DNA of 64,000 nt, taken from the NCBI GenBank assembly GCA_017163975.1, contig JAFFSR010000291.1, positions 3,539,001 to 3,603,000 of the forward strand, in the 5' to 3' direction. The translations under genes were made by a program, and so were the position numbers. Under the pieces are notes generated by a model. The model saw nothing but the letters and a program-made list of their open reading frames with translations, ran no database searches and had not been told where the DNA came from. Shown here piece after piece: positions 10,641 to 22,501 of the stretch (positions are counted from its first letter, which is position 1; each line of letters starts with the position of its first letter). The stretch is from Anastatus disparis. Lineage: Eukaryota > Arthropoda > Insecta > Hymenoptera > Eupelmidae.

Positions 10641-11936
10641 TTTTCCTTATATATTATTGAATAATTATATTCTAATAAGAATGATGATAGTTATCTATTT
10701 TATGATGAAAAATTCCTATTTAAAAATAATATTAATTTTTATTTTTAAGAGTTTTTTGAAAGGTGTAATAACAAATATTTAGGAAAAAAATTAACTTGCC
10801 AAACTTACACCTTTTTAAAGTTTTCTCGGGGGAAGAATTCACAACTTTTACAGAGTCTAAAATGTATTTCACTTTCATATATAAAGTTTGTATTCATTAT
10901 TATTTGTGATTGCGTTTATTTTCTGGAGGTTAATATAAATAAATAATTTTTCGAAGGCGTGATATACAAAGCGATGTCTTGCTATCGTGATTTTTTCCAA
11001 ATCATTTTTGTGTTCTGGAAATTATTGAAGGGTAATATTAAACGTTAAATGTTTTCTCGAATATGTGATTGTTCAAGACTACGTTTGTGCAAAATAAATT
11101 AATAAATTTTTATTTCTATTTATTAGAAGTGGTAATGCTGATGTTTCACTTCTCATAGGAAAATTGACAAAATAATCTGCACTTTGTAAGTTATTATAAA
11201 TGTAAATTTTGCTTTGCATTACATTTTATTTTCAATCGAAAATTTTATTAATTTATTCCTTCTTAAAAAAGTTATGATGGAAAATTGAAGCCGAAAATGG
11301 ATTGGTTGATTCTGATGAAATGAGAAATATGATTGATTAATGGTGGCGCTGTTGCTAATGTCTAAAAACTCTTTCTTATTGGTTGATAAAAGTGACGAAA
11401 TGAAATGATGAAAATTTTAACAAACAAATTAAACAAATGACTTTCAAGTCAAATCGCTGCTAGCTACATGTAAGTGCACGACGCGTGTTTAATAAAAAAA
11501 AACCTTCAAAATCTCAATAGGCATCGTTAATTATCTTTCTCAAGAGTAAAAATATTCAAGTAAGTATATTGATAAATGCTTTTATTATTATATTTTCAAT
11601 ATACATATTATTATATTTTCAAATTATACAAAATTATTTGGAAATCATACGCGTGAAATTCGATGTATTTTTTTGAGGTTAAAAAGCATGCCTTCACTCT
11701 CTTATTATTATATTTATTTTGTAACGGCTGTGAGGATCAGGTGGCCGTACTAATTTAGCTAAATGTATAGCTAGAGGTATGATTGGTTATTACACTATAA
11801 TATACACATAAAATAAAAAAAAAGAAATCGGCTAGAATATACGAATTTATAGATTTTATTAAATGACAAACACTAGCTATACACTGAAAAGGGCGCCAGT
11901 CGCGTGATATGGACGCAACACCGTAAGTTATCTTAA
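10641..11936. other. AT-rich gap
   Basis: No supported gene. Short open frames here lack any recognisable motif. I see no TIR, LTR or long inverted repeat. Confidence 0.5.
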
Positions 11937-12600
11937 GGTAGTTCTCCACGTATATATAGCACATAAATTTTGGATTGTATTATCTTTATTTTAATTATTT
12001 TATGAAGGATAAGCAAGTGTATATCGAAAGAAAGAGGCCTTGGGAAGTGGTAAAAATTTTTTCCTAGTTAATAGAAACTGCGGATATGCTAATATTGTTA
12101 ATAGAAGAAAAACATTATAAAACACTGCAATCTTCTTTATTTTTCGTCCGATTTTAATGTATCTGGGCTCATTTTGTTCCTTATGCAAATTCAGGAGGGG
12201 TTACTGTAAGTAATTTGGCAACAACATTTAAGGTTGACGCATAAATTCAATTGTTTTCTTAAATTTTATAAATTTTAAATGAAAAATTAGATTTATGCGT
12301 CAACTATAAATGTTATTACGAAATTACTAACGGTAACCTCTTCCGAAATTTCGAAAGGAACAAAATGAGCCCAGATACATTAAAATCGGACGAAAAATAA
12401 AGAAGATTGCAGTATTTTATAAAGTTTTTCTTATACTAACAATATTAGTATATCTGCAGTTTCTATTAACTTGAAAAAAAATTTTACCACTTCCCAAGAC
12501 CTCTTTCTTTTGATATACACTTGCTTATGCCTTATAAAATAATTTAGATCAAGATAAAACAATTCACGATTTATGTGCTATATATACGTGGAGAACTAAC
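11937..12600. mobile_element. 664-bp TTAA-flanked palindrome
   Basis: Arms of about 290 bp around a short centre near 12275. The ends are GGTAGTTCTCCACG and CGTGGAGAACTAAC, with TTAA at 11933-11936 and 12601-12604. The short open frames in each arm are mirror artefacts. Confidence 0.9.
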
Positions 12601-12604
12601 TTAA

Positions 12605-13227
12605 TCATACAAATATTAAAGCCACGCGGCGAAAAGAGTGTTAACGATGCGTTCGATTAACTGATGTGGGATATTTTATTGGGAAGTTACACAAATAAGT
12701 AGCTTGAACGAAGCTAGAATTAAAACCGAACGCACTAATTAATACCGCGCACGTGGTCACCAGCACACACGCGCACCGAGCAAGAAAAATAACGATGTAT
12801 CTTAATCGTTAACGCTTAACAGAAATCGAGGTTATTTTTAAGCATTTCTGCTTTTAACACTCACACAATAATTACTCTCCTTTACACTCAGAAACCGCAA
12901 ACACGAGATGTATATAAGGCTTATTTTCGCTCTATACAATCGGTTGCACAAGCACTTTATTATTATTATTATTTCTTTTTATTGGCCACCAAAATATATT
13001 ACACAGCCATTACACTATTAAAAATTGGCATATGTAGGAAGATACAAAAATATAATACATTTATTACATATATTTTTCGACGAGGTATAAAATCAATATT
13101 ATACAGGAATACTTTCTCCTATCGTTACGCTCGAAATTTTAAAATGAACTATTTACTGTGGGGCGATCCCCACAAAAAAACCAAATAATTACTTAATATA
13201 TATACAATGCTACAACTTATTACGCTT
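12605..13227. other. Gap with promoter-like and LTR-like sequence
   Basis: No gene. Contains TGTATATAAGG near 12909-12919, AT-rich stretches and a small palindrome TGTGGGGCGATCCCCACA (about 13157-13174). Confidence 0.4.
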
Positions 13228-13266
13228 TGATCATTTACATTTACATTTACATTACATTTACACTTA
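13228..13266 (-). repeat. 3' simple-repeat tail of the non-LTR element
   Basis: On the element strand the 3' end is a run of GTAAAT/TGTAAA units. Many I-type elements end in short simple repeats rather than poly(A). Confidence 0.75.
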
Positions 13267-13418
13267 TAGTTATTTATTTATAGTAGCTAGGGTACCTCGG
13301 GGTCGCGAAGCCCGTCTGTAGTATTGTAGATTACTACAGCCCTGAGGAAAGTCATGAAACATAGAACTACCTAGAAGATAAAAATATATATAGTTGCAAT
13401 AATAAAATCATTTGACAA

Positions 13419-14159
13419 TCAAATTTTTTTGTTAATACTAATAATAAACTTAGATATAATTTGAAGTGTATTTTTATCTAAATTAGATAAAATATTAGTG
13501 ATGGAGAATGGACCAACTGGTTGAACTTTATAAAGATCATCCAACATGATCTTTCTTTGTATATTAAACAAATCACAATTCCAAAAAACATGTTCAACTG
13601 AGTCAGGACACTCTCCACACTCACACATGTCTGAATCAATAATTTTTAATTTGGATAAGCTACTGTTAAGTGAAGTGTGATCACTTCTGATTCTGTTGAT
13701 AGTGGAAATAACTCTTCTAGGCAGTTTAACATTATAAAACCAGGGAATTTTAAAATCCCTGTAATAAAATTCGAAGTAAAATTTTGCTTTTTCCCTACTG
13801 TCTATATCAAGCTTTTTGTTGTTTTTATTTTTACAAATATTTTTGTACTTCAACACTAAATCAGTATAGGGAATATCAAGGTTAGTATTTTTATTATCTA
13901 CAGCGGCCGTTTTGGCCAATTTATCAACGTTTTCATTGCCAATAATGCCTCTATGGGCGGGTATCCAAAAAATTTTAATATTGATATCATTATAACATTT
14001 AGCAATTTCAAATAACAAAAGTCTTATTTTGGATGTCAATATTGGTTCCTTATCTAATCCTTTATTTTTTTCCAGAGTCTTTATTAGACTTTCTGAGTCG
14101 CTAAAAATTCTAAAATTCATTTTTCTATTTACATTATCTTTTTCCAATTGGCAATGCAA
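13419..14159 (-). pseudogene. ORF2 segment e: RNase H end and C-terminal CCHC
   Basis: Starts in IFSDSESLIKTL, which supplies an RNase H Asp, and has the signature IFWIPAHRGIIGNENVDKLAK. A C-terminal finger CECGECPDSVEHVFWNC follows, as in I and Jockey-group elements. The segment is the last ~240 residues of ORF2 and runs to the natural stop. It joins the preceding segment by a one-base shift in the AAAAAG run near 14133-14140. Confidence 0.88.
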
Positions 14160-14974
14160 TTTAACGTTTTATTCAAAGCGTAGCTTTCTGCTGTAAATAT
14201 TGAGGATGCATCGGGTAGTTTGTAAGAGAGGTTGAAGCTCTCATCAGAGCTCCAAGCAGCAAAACCCACCGGCGAAGAAAAGTCATCGACCTGTTTAGAT
14301 CCATCAGTAAAAATATCTATGGTACCGACATCTTGTTCAAATATCTCATTGAAGGTTTGATTCGGATTAGATGAGTTGGCGACTCTCTTACCCAAATCAA
14401 TATTACAATTCAATGGAAAAAAGTTTGTTTCGTATGGTATTTCAAACTTGAAAAACTTATCAGACTGGAAAATCAAACCGTTGTTAAACCAACACTCACG
14501 ATAGCACTCCAACATAATAGACTCTGTAAAGTTATGTTTAAAAACCGGACTATCCGCAATTTCTAAAATTTCATCTAGTATATTAATAATAGGATTATCT
14601 GTAATTGATAGATTTTTTAATAAATATTTAAAACAAAGAAATTCAAATCTAAACTGTAAATATGGAATATTGGATTCAGCCGTCAAGTAACCGATTGGGG
14701 TGCTATTACGGCAGCCCAATGCCATTCTTAACGCAGAATTCTGAATTTTTTGTAGCTTATTCATATTATTTTCTTTAATTGGCGATAAAAGAAAGCTTCC
14801 ATATTCAATTCTAGATCTAATTAGCGATTTAAAAAGAGTTAATATAATTTCTGGGTTACTACCCCAGTATACACCCCTTAAGCAACTGAGTATGCTCAAG
14901 GGACGCATGCAACAATTTCTAATGTAATTAACATGAGCACTCCAATTTAACCCCATATCTAACATCATACCCAA
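14129..14974 (-). pseudogene. ORF2 segment d: RT thumb/connection and RNase H start
   Basis: Contains FLGMMLDMGLNWSAHV, the usual post-RT block, then RSRIEYGSFLL, KLQKIQNSALRMALG and the RNase H entry DIFTDGSK with a following SIFTAESYAL (Asp and Glu of the active site). It ends at an out-of-frame stop next to the A run near 14135. Confidence 0.87.
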
Positions 14975-15038
14975 AAACTTTACAACTCTGGAAGGGGTGA
15001 CCTCCTCTCCACCTATATTAATTGAAAATTTATTTAAT

Positions 15039-16136
15039 TTAATAATTCTTTTTTACTAAAATCATCAACTGACATTTGTCAGGAGCTAAAATGAGATTTT
15101 TTGCCTTAAGGGCATTAGCTAATTTATTAATTTCAATCTCTAAAAATCTCAAAGATTCATCGATGTCATTTGATTTGATGTAAATTACAATGTCATCTGC
15201 AAATTGTAATAATTTTATTTTTTTATCCAGAATTTTTTCTATAAAATTTGTATAGATGGCATATAGCAAAGGACTGCTAGTGCATCCCTGGGGAACACCC
15301 AGTTCAGCAACAAATGACCTATTGTTGACGTTATTTAAGTTAGTAGGGAAGAGAGTACGTTTACGTAGAAGGTTCGCGAAAAATATTAAATATTCTTTGG
15401 GAATATTTAAATCTGCCAAATCCTTTAAAAGAAGTTCTGGAATAACGCAATTAAATGCGCCCTTAATATCTAAAAAGACTGCAACTATTTTTTCTCCTTT
15501 AAAGAAGGATTTATGTATTTCATTGATAAAAATGAATAAATTATCCATACAGGATTTATTCTTACGAAAGCCAAATTGTGATTTGGACAGTAGACCATTA
15601 TGTTCAACATACCAGCTAAGTCGGCAGTTGATTATTTTTTCAAGAGTCTTAAAAATACAAGAAGCTAGAGTAATAGGTCTAGCCTTATTACTATTACTCT
15701 TAGGAATAAATGTGATTAAGAATTGATTCCATTGTTTAGGGAATATTCCTTGATTAAAACAATCATTGAATATGTCCAATAAGGATCTTAACAAACATTC
15801 AGGTAGATTTTTAAGAATTTCAAAATTGATGAGATCTTTGCCTGGAGCAGATGAAGGTTTAGCTGTTTCAATAACAAATTTGAGCTCTTCAAAAGAAAAA
15901 GGGTTGCTTAAAAATTTATTTTTGTCATTCATAATGCAATTATAATTATCTAGGTCAAAGTCCTGTATATTGCCATCTTTGGGAGAACATAGGTTGTTTA
16001 ATAAATCATTAGCATCAATCAAAAAGTCTTTATTGCCAATGGATGGTTTGGCCCTATTGATGCCATTTTTAAATATTTTAATTGTTTTGAAAACATACGA
16101 GATGGAAGTAAACCTGTTGACAGATTCAGCAAACAA
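15039..16136 (-). pseudogene. ORF2 segment c: reverse transcriptase
   Basis: RT core in order: SSAPGKDLINFEILKNLP, ITFIPKSNSNKARPITLAS, KIINCRL, LLSKSQFGFRKNKSCMDNL, VAVFLDIKGAFN (first catalytic Asp), LGVPQGCTSSPLLYAIYTN, and LLQFADDIVIY (FADD pair). It ends with DKCQLMILV, after which a one-base shift (between 15049 and 15061) moves the frame to the next segment. Confidence 0.92.
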
Positions 16137-16600
16137 TCTAAATGATTTTTTTTTTCTTCTTTTAGAGTTCTAGTAGTTTGCGCACTTATTTTCTTGAAAT
16201 TAATATAAGATTCTAAATTACATCTATATTTCAACGATTTTAAGGTAGCTTTTCTCAAGCGTACAGCTCTATCACAGGTTTCATTCCACCACGTGTTTCT
16301 TTTTCTGTTATGAGTATAATTATTAATGTTACGTGTACTTGTGCTATTATTTGAATTTTTGTAATTAATATTTGAAAAGTTAATAATATTGTCATTAATG
16401 AATTCAGTGAAAAAGTTATATCTATCAAGAACGTTCATATTAAGAAAGTTTAAACCAGTAAATAAATATCCGGAAGAAAGTAAAAAATTCAAAAAATCAG
16501 TCCATCTTAATTTCTTTAAATTGTGTTTAAAATGTGTTTGAGTAGTGAAATCTGGTAATATATTAATATCAATAAAAATCGGAAAGTGGTCACTCCCCAA
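16019..16600 (-). pseudogene. ORF2 segment b: endonuclease end and linker
   Basis: Begins with GSDHFPI, the SDH catalytic motif that closes the AP-endonuclease domain, and continues through the linker (NTWWNETCDRAVRLRKA) to the RT. It overlaps the RT segment, which begins after a frame change at the ten-T run 16146-16155 (A10 on the coding strand). Confidence 0.87.
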
Positions 16601-17247
16601 GCGTCGTCACCCACCCTCCACTCCGAGATCATAGCCAAATTCATGGACGCGAATGATAAATCTAAATTGGAAAATTTTAAACCAGAATCTAAATGATAAA
16701 AGTGTGTAGGAGTGCCATCATTGAGTAAGAAGAATACTTCTGTATCCAAGTTTTCCATCAACATGTTACCATTGATACAGCGCCTATCACTTCCCCAATA
16801 AAAGTGATGCGCATTAAAATCACCAAACAATAGAAACTTATCATATTTACTGATTTCACTAGCCAGGATTCTGACATCCGCACCGGAGAGATCATTTTCG
16901 CCCCCAGGAGGCCTGTAACATCCAGTGATGAGAACCTCTCCAAAACTGGTTGAGACTGCAACAGACAAATTTTCTAAATTTTCCATTTTCAAATTTAAAT
17001 CAATTTTTTTAAAAATAATTTTATCTCTAATAAAGATACAAATGCCCCCTCCCCTCTTATCACCGTCCGCATCTCTATCTTGTCTAACTATACTGAAACC
17101 TTTCAACGAAAACTGATCTTTAGGCTTGAGCCAAGTTTCAACAATAATTGCTATGTCGCAATTTTCCTTATCTACATAAGTTTGTAAATCTACTTTATTT
17201 TTTATACTTCTTGCATTCCATTGTATTACTTTAAGTTTATTATTCAT
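16598..17247 (-). pseudogene. ORF2 segment a: AP endonuclease
   Basis: I place the ORF2 start at the ATG at 17247, which gives MNNKLKVIQWNARSIKNK, the normal endonuclease N-terminus. An in-frame upstream ATG at 17409 would add a hydrophobic stretch unlike the family. Motifs are VETWLKP, RGGGICIFI, ITGCYRPPG, LLFGDFNAHH and SNLDLSFAS. The frame changes in the GGGG run near 16598, one residue before SDH. ORF1 ends at 17443, so the ORFs are about 200 bp apart. Confidence 0.9.
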
Positions 17248-17442
17248 AATAACAAAACCAATAGCAATAGTAAAAGTAATATGATAAATGTTCCAAAAAT
17301 TATATTTTAAATAGAGATAAAAAACAAAGCAGAAAAGAACAAATAAACAAATAAAATAGAAATAAAAAGTAAAGAGTATCAGAAACACCAAAAATGACAT
17401 TACAATCATTGTTAATGTTTCTTTCTACTAGAATTACTGTTG

Positions 17443-18597
17443 TTAGTTTTTTTTTGTATGCTGCGCTGTATTTGAAGATTCTTTTGAGTAGTTTTCCCTG
17501 TTGATTCTACTTGCTAATGAGCTGGTGATAATAGCAAGTCTCTTCTTATCTTGATTAACGTTTGAATCCTTATTGAATTCCTCTGATAAGTTGTTATTTA
17601 ATTTTTCAGTCGACTGAACAAATTGTTTGCTATCTTTTTTTCCTTTTGTATTTTGAACTTGAGAATGATTCTGATTTTGTTGTTTATGAACGGTATTTTC
17701 TGTAGGAATATTAGTATCTTCTTTATCATTGTCTTTATCTTTAGTATTCTTGGACCTATTGTTTTCTGTTTTCATGTTCTGTTGTTGTGGTTGTATTTGT
17801 TGTGTTTGTTTTTGCTGAAGGTGGTTGTTGTCATTAGTATTAATAACTGCTTGACTGTAATTTCTATTGTTGTAACCAACTTGATCAATCGCCGGAAAAT
17901 TTTCTTTAGTTTTCAAAGGAGTATTTATATCCCTTGCCAGACTTCTTTTTGCATCAATAAAAGAAACACCATCATAAGCCATAATCGTATTAATCCTAAC
18001 TTGCTCTTGAAACTTGGGACAGGCATGAATGAAGCTCTTATGAGGTCCTTTACAATTCGCACACATTGGTGCTTTAACAGAGCATTCGCCGTACTGCTTA
18101 TGATCTTCTTTGTAAACACCACACATAGAGCATACTTCTTTACTCTTGCAAGTCTTGGCTGTATGTCCAAACCTAAAGCAATTGTAGCATTGCATAGGGC
18201 TGGCTACATATGGTTCCAATTTAGTTTTAACCTTAAATATAGAGATATAATTAGGTAAATTTTGTCCAGAGAAAGTAATAACAATGGATTGACTGGGAAT
18301 CCATTTGTTTTTTTCCCCAATAGCTTTCTTTACTGATCTATCTTTCCTGTTCAATCTTCTAATGTTTATAATTTCAATTTCTGATTCTATACCCGCTATT
18401 ATTTCATCTTCAGTTAATTCTTCGGGAATGTATTTGATTAAGCCCTTTCTTTCTTTTCTGTGACCAGGTAAGAACGGTTCTAGATTGTTCTTACAAAAAC
18501 TTTTATCCATGAGGAATCTGTTCGCTTCGTTCCTGTTACTAAACATGATCTCAGCCTTAAATCTATTTTTTCTTTTTATGTCAACTAGAAAATCCAT
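17443..18597 (-). CDS. ORF1 (gag) C-terminal part with three zinc knuckles
   Basis: The nucleic-acid-binding protein of the element. Three CCHC-type knuckles occur in tandem (CYNCFRFGHTAKTC, CSMCGVYKEDHKQYGEC, CANCKGPHKSFIHAC). The region before them has the FLVDIKRKNRFKAEIMF and NRFLMDK blocks seen in related gag proteins, and the C-terminal third is Gln/Asn-rich. The apparent start Met at 18597 is not the true start: the N-terminal part lies at 20012-20394 beyond a 1.4-kb insert, and the junction codon (AT/G) keeps the same frame. Confidence 0.88.
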   Translation of the reverse strand: MDFLVDIKRKNRFKAEIMFSNRNEANRFLMDKSFCKNNLEPFLPGHRKERKGLIKYIPEELTEDEIIAGIESEIEIINIRRLNRKDRSVKKAIGEKNKWIPSQSIVITFSGQNLPNYISIFKVKTKLEPYVASPMQCYNCFRFGHTAKTCKSKEVCSMCGVYKEDHKQYGECSVKAPMCANCKGPHKSFIHACPKFQEQVRINTIMAYDGVSFIDAKRSLARDINTPLKTKENFPAIDQVGYNNRNYSQAVINTNDNNHLQQKQTQQIQPQQQNMKTENNRSKNTKDKDNDKEDTNIPTENTVHKQQNQNHSQVQNTKGKKDSKQFVQSTEKLNNNLSEEFNKDSNVNQDKKRLAIITSSLASRINRENYSKESSNTAQHTKKN

Positions 18598-20011
18598 GCG
18601 CGCAAGCGCGCCCTATATCTAATCTAAATGTATATAAATTTTTAATGATTGACTCTTAATATAGTGTTATTATTTTCTGTTCATTATTAAATAATAATAA
18701 TTTCATATCTATTAATAACAGTATCAGTAAAGAAATTGATGTTATATACTAATGTATCAGAGCAGTTGACATAGTCATGTAAAATTATCCATGATGAAAA
18801 ACATCTGTTTTTAACAATGTGATGTGGTTTATAAAAACGACTTTTCCAATTTTATCATCACTTTAAATTTCACACATAAAACGGACACTACACCTACACT
18901 CGTAAATATTGACTATCTCCACATTTTAATGCAAAATTTCAGGAAAAGAAATGCATTAGATGGTATAAATTTTTAAATAAATTTATTCATTAGCATTTAT
19001 GAATTTTTAATTTCTGGTACCAGAAAAATTTTAATATATAATATTGGAATCCTAAATTCTCAGTAACTAATGAATGAAGTTATTTCAAAATTAATATTTT
19101 CAACAATATGAAATCCATAAAATATATAGAAAATAAAATAGTTCAAATCAATTCTTAACGATATGTATATCGTTCCTATTTTTAAAATACAAATAAAAAT
19201 AAAAATTCTAATTTATATTTTCTTAATTATAGTTATTATATCATTCTTTCAAACAAAAGATTTTTAATTTTACTTTGCAGAAAAACTGTTTATTCTAAGC
19301 GTCATTCAATTTGAATTTTGAAATTAAATAAACAAATTTTTAAAAATAGTATATTTTAGGCAAATATTATACTATATTGTTGAAAAAAAAATTTTCAAGC
19401 TGTCAATCTAGAAATATTTTATATACTAAATTATACTATCGAAATTGTATTACTTATCGATTTTTTTATTATCTATTTTAAAATATTCCGAAATATTTTA
19501 AATCTTATTTTAAATTTACCAAATTACTTGCCAGGCTCATAGATAAATATTTTATGATATTGTTATAAGCTAAAAAGTTCATAACATCTGTATTTTCTAA
19601 ATTTATTGCTTAATATACTATTTTATAGTACAATTTTTAAAAAGAGAATTCAGAAGTAAATGGCATAGAATTGTTACCATGTTCTAATTTGAAATATGCA
19701 ATAACAAATGAATATAGAGCGGTACTTCGCACTCTCGACAACTTCACACAAAAGGAATTTTTGTAAGCGGAAGTTAGCGATGTTTATATTAATAATTTTA
19801 TTTAAAAAATCAAACTATAACTCAATAATTATAATTTAATTATTTTATCAATGATTTTTATTATTAAATTCTAAATCGATGATTTTATTTAAGCGTATTA
19901 TAGTAAATCAAATCTCGTTTTTCGCCAATCATATGATTCTATTCAACGCACCAATCACGTTCTTAGTATAAAATGTTTCACAACATCCGGCCATCGTTTT
20001 TTTAAAAGAGG
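18598..20011. mobile_element. ~1.4-kb insert splitting ORF1
   Basis: AT-rich non-coding DNA sits exactly between the two in-frame halves of ORF1. The minus-strand sequence GGCATTAT leads into it and ATGGATTTTC follows it, so any duplication would be only AT. One edge has the palindrome GCGCGCAAGCGCGC (about 18597-18610). It contains a TTAA-family remnant (18860-19095). I see no clear terminal repeats, so its type is unknown. Confidence 0.7.
18860..19095. mobile_element. Remnant of the foldback family seen at 38968-39340
   Basis: Shares AAAACGGACACTACACCT and the following AAATATT..TTTTAATGCAAAATTTCAGG tract with 38968-39340, including the central ATTGGAA..CCTAAATTCTCA region. The right arm is lost. 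Confidence 0.75.
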
Positions 20012-20394
20012 ATAATGCCACTGTAATGTTTATATAGTAAACTCCCGACTTTATAGGCATTGAGATCGTCACTATCAATTTTTATTTTCTTCACCCATAC
20101 GCCATATGGGCCTTTATTGCTTTCTTTAAAAAAGTCGGGTTGTGCGTCCTCTTTTTTATTGTTATTTAAATTTGTGTGTAATTTTTTTGTATTTGTGGTA
20201 GTGTTGTTAGATAAATTTGCTTTTTTATTTTCATTTTCTTGTACTTCATTGTTATCTAATTCTGTCATCTTTCTTTTATTTGATATAAGTTGAACTTCCA
20301 TCGCCATATTGGCGTTGTCGTTCTCGTGTTCATTTTCTTTTAGTGAAATAGCTGACTCATCTCTAATGTCAGCCATTTTGGTTTGTAAAGCCAC
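20012..20394 (-). CDS. ORF1 (gag) N-terminal part
   Basis: Starts at the ATG at 20394. It is a highly charged, Asn-rich segment with KRKMTELDNNEVQ, then GPYGVWVKKIKIDSDD and YKVGSLLYKHYSGI, which is the block that precedes FLVDIKRKNRF in this family. The apparent C-terminus after SGI comes from the insert. Together with 17443-18597 it would make a gag of about 510 residues. Confidence 0.82.
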
Positions 20395-20980
20395 CCGTCA
20401 AGCGGGGGCAGTCCACTAATAAAAAGCAGCTATAAAGCCGTAGACAAACCTTTAACAGTATCGGTATGAGTATAGAGAACACTTAACTATATATTTTAAT
20501 CTATTTTCCCTTAAAAAAGGGCGAAGAATAGACTTTAAAAACACAACACTATTTAAAGAGAGGATGGCTCGATCCGCACGCTTTCGTGGCTCAGTCGCTT
20601 CCCTCATCTAATCTTGCGCAAGCACACAAAAACGTCAAGTCGACCGACCTCTACACAAACGGCAGAAGGAATAAGCATCTCAAGATGGGTGCTTTTCCTT
20701 CTTCATGCGGCACGTTATGCCCGCCACCTTATACTCTTACCTTTTCCGTCTACTTGACTGCTAGAGTCAGGCTATGCGTAGACTAGGCACGTTAGTTAAG
20801 CTTTACTGTATATAAATGGTTTCGTGATGTGCTGTGCACGCGGGTAAAGTTAGTGGCTTGGGGTTGGCTTTAGCCTGACTGGCGTTGTCTCTCTCTTAAC
20901 CGCGCGCGAATTGAAGGTCCTCTTCTGCCGCATATATCATCGCATTATAAAAGCGAGGTTCAAGTAACCTGGCAATTTTG
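20395..20980 (-). other. Probable 5' leader of the non-LTR element
   Basis: Noticeably more GC-rich than its surroundings, directly upstream of ORF1 on the minus strand and without a supported gene. The 5' limit near 20980 is judged only from the composition change. Confidence 0.5.
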
Positions 20981-21277
20981 CCATGTTACAATTTAATAAT
21001 ATAAAAAAATATAAAAATGAATTGACAGCACTATTAACAATTGTATTTGTTTAATTCTTTTATCAATTATGAATGATGATGGTTTCAAAGAAATACATCA
21101 CAGAACTATGACATATATATGCAATGACTATCGATTTTTTTTTCTCTGCCCGTCAATAAAGTCGATGTACCATTTTTAATGGTCAATATAATTTTTATAT
21201 TCATTTAATAATATTGATTACTGAAATTTTAACTCTAAGAATAGAGTATTGATTGAAATGTAAGTGATTAAGAAAAT

Positions 21278-21278
<1 letters not shown>

Positions 21279-21317
<39 letters not shown>
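21279..21317. repeat. (AT)n microsatellite
   Basis: Pure TA/AT run that borders the Helitron 3' end. Confidence 0.95.
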
Positions 21318-21318
<1 letters not shown>

Positions 21319-21335
21319 TAGGGGGGGTACCCCCC
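21318..21335 (-). other. Helitron 3' terminus: hairpin plus CTAG
   Basis: On the minus strand a perfect G6-TA-C6 palindrome runs straight into CTAG, followed by T. Helitrons end CTRR after a short hairpin and insert between A and T. The hairpin normally stands some bases before CTRR; here it abuts it. Confidence 0.6.
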
Positions 21336-22501
21336 TGCTCGCGCTGCTCGCCAACCCCCAGTTATGCTATAAATATAATTATATATTAAACTTTTTTTAT
21401 TAATATTATATTATATAATGTAATATTATTTAATTTATTATATAATATAATTTTTATCTAAACTCTAAATAAATATTTTTACTATTTCTATTAATATTAA
21501 TTATTTATGTTACTTTATATAAAAATACCTCAACACTATTTTGTTCATTATATTTCAAAAAGAAGAGATATATATAATTATTATTAATTCATTATTTTTT
21601 TTTTTTATAAAAAAAGAAGAGATATATAGTGTTGAGGTTCGGCTTTCCACACCACCTTACATTTCAAACCTTTATCAATATAACTTATAAATATTTATTT
21701 TTTAAATCAATATTAATTTTGAATAAATTTGTAAAATTTTTTTGTTAATATAATTATATAATATATGAAGTTTTAAAAAGGTGTGTAACATAGAGGTACC
21801 TTGATGGCGCGTTAGATTTTTTGATTAGTGGAAACCCTCGCCAGTAGCCCTAAAAACCACTTAGTCTTATAAAATATATTTTATTTTAAATATTTATAAT
21901 ATATTTAATTATATGTAGTATAACTTAAAAATAGTGTTATTATTGTTATGATATTAATGATCATTAGTTTAAAATATATTGAAAATTTTGTTGATAATTT
22001 AGTATATTATTTGATATATCGTAATGATTTTGAGTTTTATAAGATTTATAGGATTATTTTGTTATAATTCCTTTTTTATATCTTTTTTCTCATTTTAAAC
22101 ATTTTATGAGATATATCAAAATTCATACTAAAATTTATAAATTTATTATGATATTGTAAATGAAATTATTACATGATCATTATATCATATTTTATTTAAA
22201 ATTTAGTTATTTATATAACAAATAAATAAATAAAATAATTTTAAATTATTTTATACTTACTTATACTATATTTACCTGTATGAAAGTTATGAATATGAAT
22301 TTTTATTTATTGTTGTTATTAGTTAAATTATTTATTTATTAAAATTTCGTTTTATAAATTTTAAATAATCATAACTTTTAAATATTTTAGTTAATTTTTA
22401 AATATTCTAATTTTTTTTGTTTTTAATAATATTAATAATTTAAAAAATTTTTTTTAAATTTATTATTATATATTTAAATATTTATGATTTATTTTAATTT
22501 T
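21336..22501. other. AT-rich Helitron 3' region
   Basis: No gene. Includes a hairpin whose arms read CCTCAACACTAT and ATAGTGTTGAGG (about 21519 and 21626), both next to copies of AAAAAGAAGAGATATATA. Confidence 0.55.

Larger units (their letters stand above)
13228..20980 (-). mobile_element. Non-LTR retrotransposon (APE-RT-RNase H; I/LOA-like)
   Basis: On the minus strand the order is a 5' region, ORF1 (gag with zinc knuckles), ORF2 (AP endonuclease, RT, RNase H, C-terminal CCHC) and a simple-repeat 3' tail. RNase H plus a three-knuckle ORF1 fits the I/LOA group of LINE-like elements; the exact clade needs a tree. ORF2 has four frame changes, and ORF1 is split by a 1.4-kb insertion. The 5' end is uncertain; the GC-richer leader seems to end near 20980. 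Confidence 0.88.

Noticed and set aside
12665..13174. Possible ~510-bp LTR with TGTGGGA...TCCCCACA ends and a TATA box at 12909
   Set aside because: No target duplication, no polyadenylation signal and no second copy in the window.
15256..15726. 156-codon frame opposite the reverse transcriptase
   Set aside because: Antisense shadow of ORF2; the other strand carries all the conserved RT motifs.
20586..20786. 66-codon plus-strand frame
   Set aside because: It lies antisense in the GC-richer leader of the non-LTR element and shows no protein motif.
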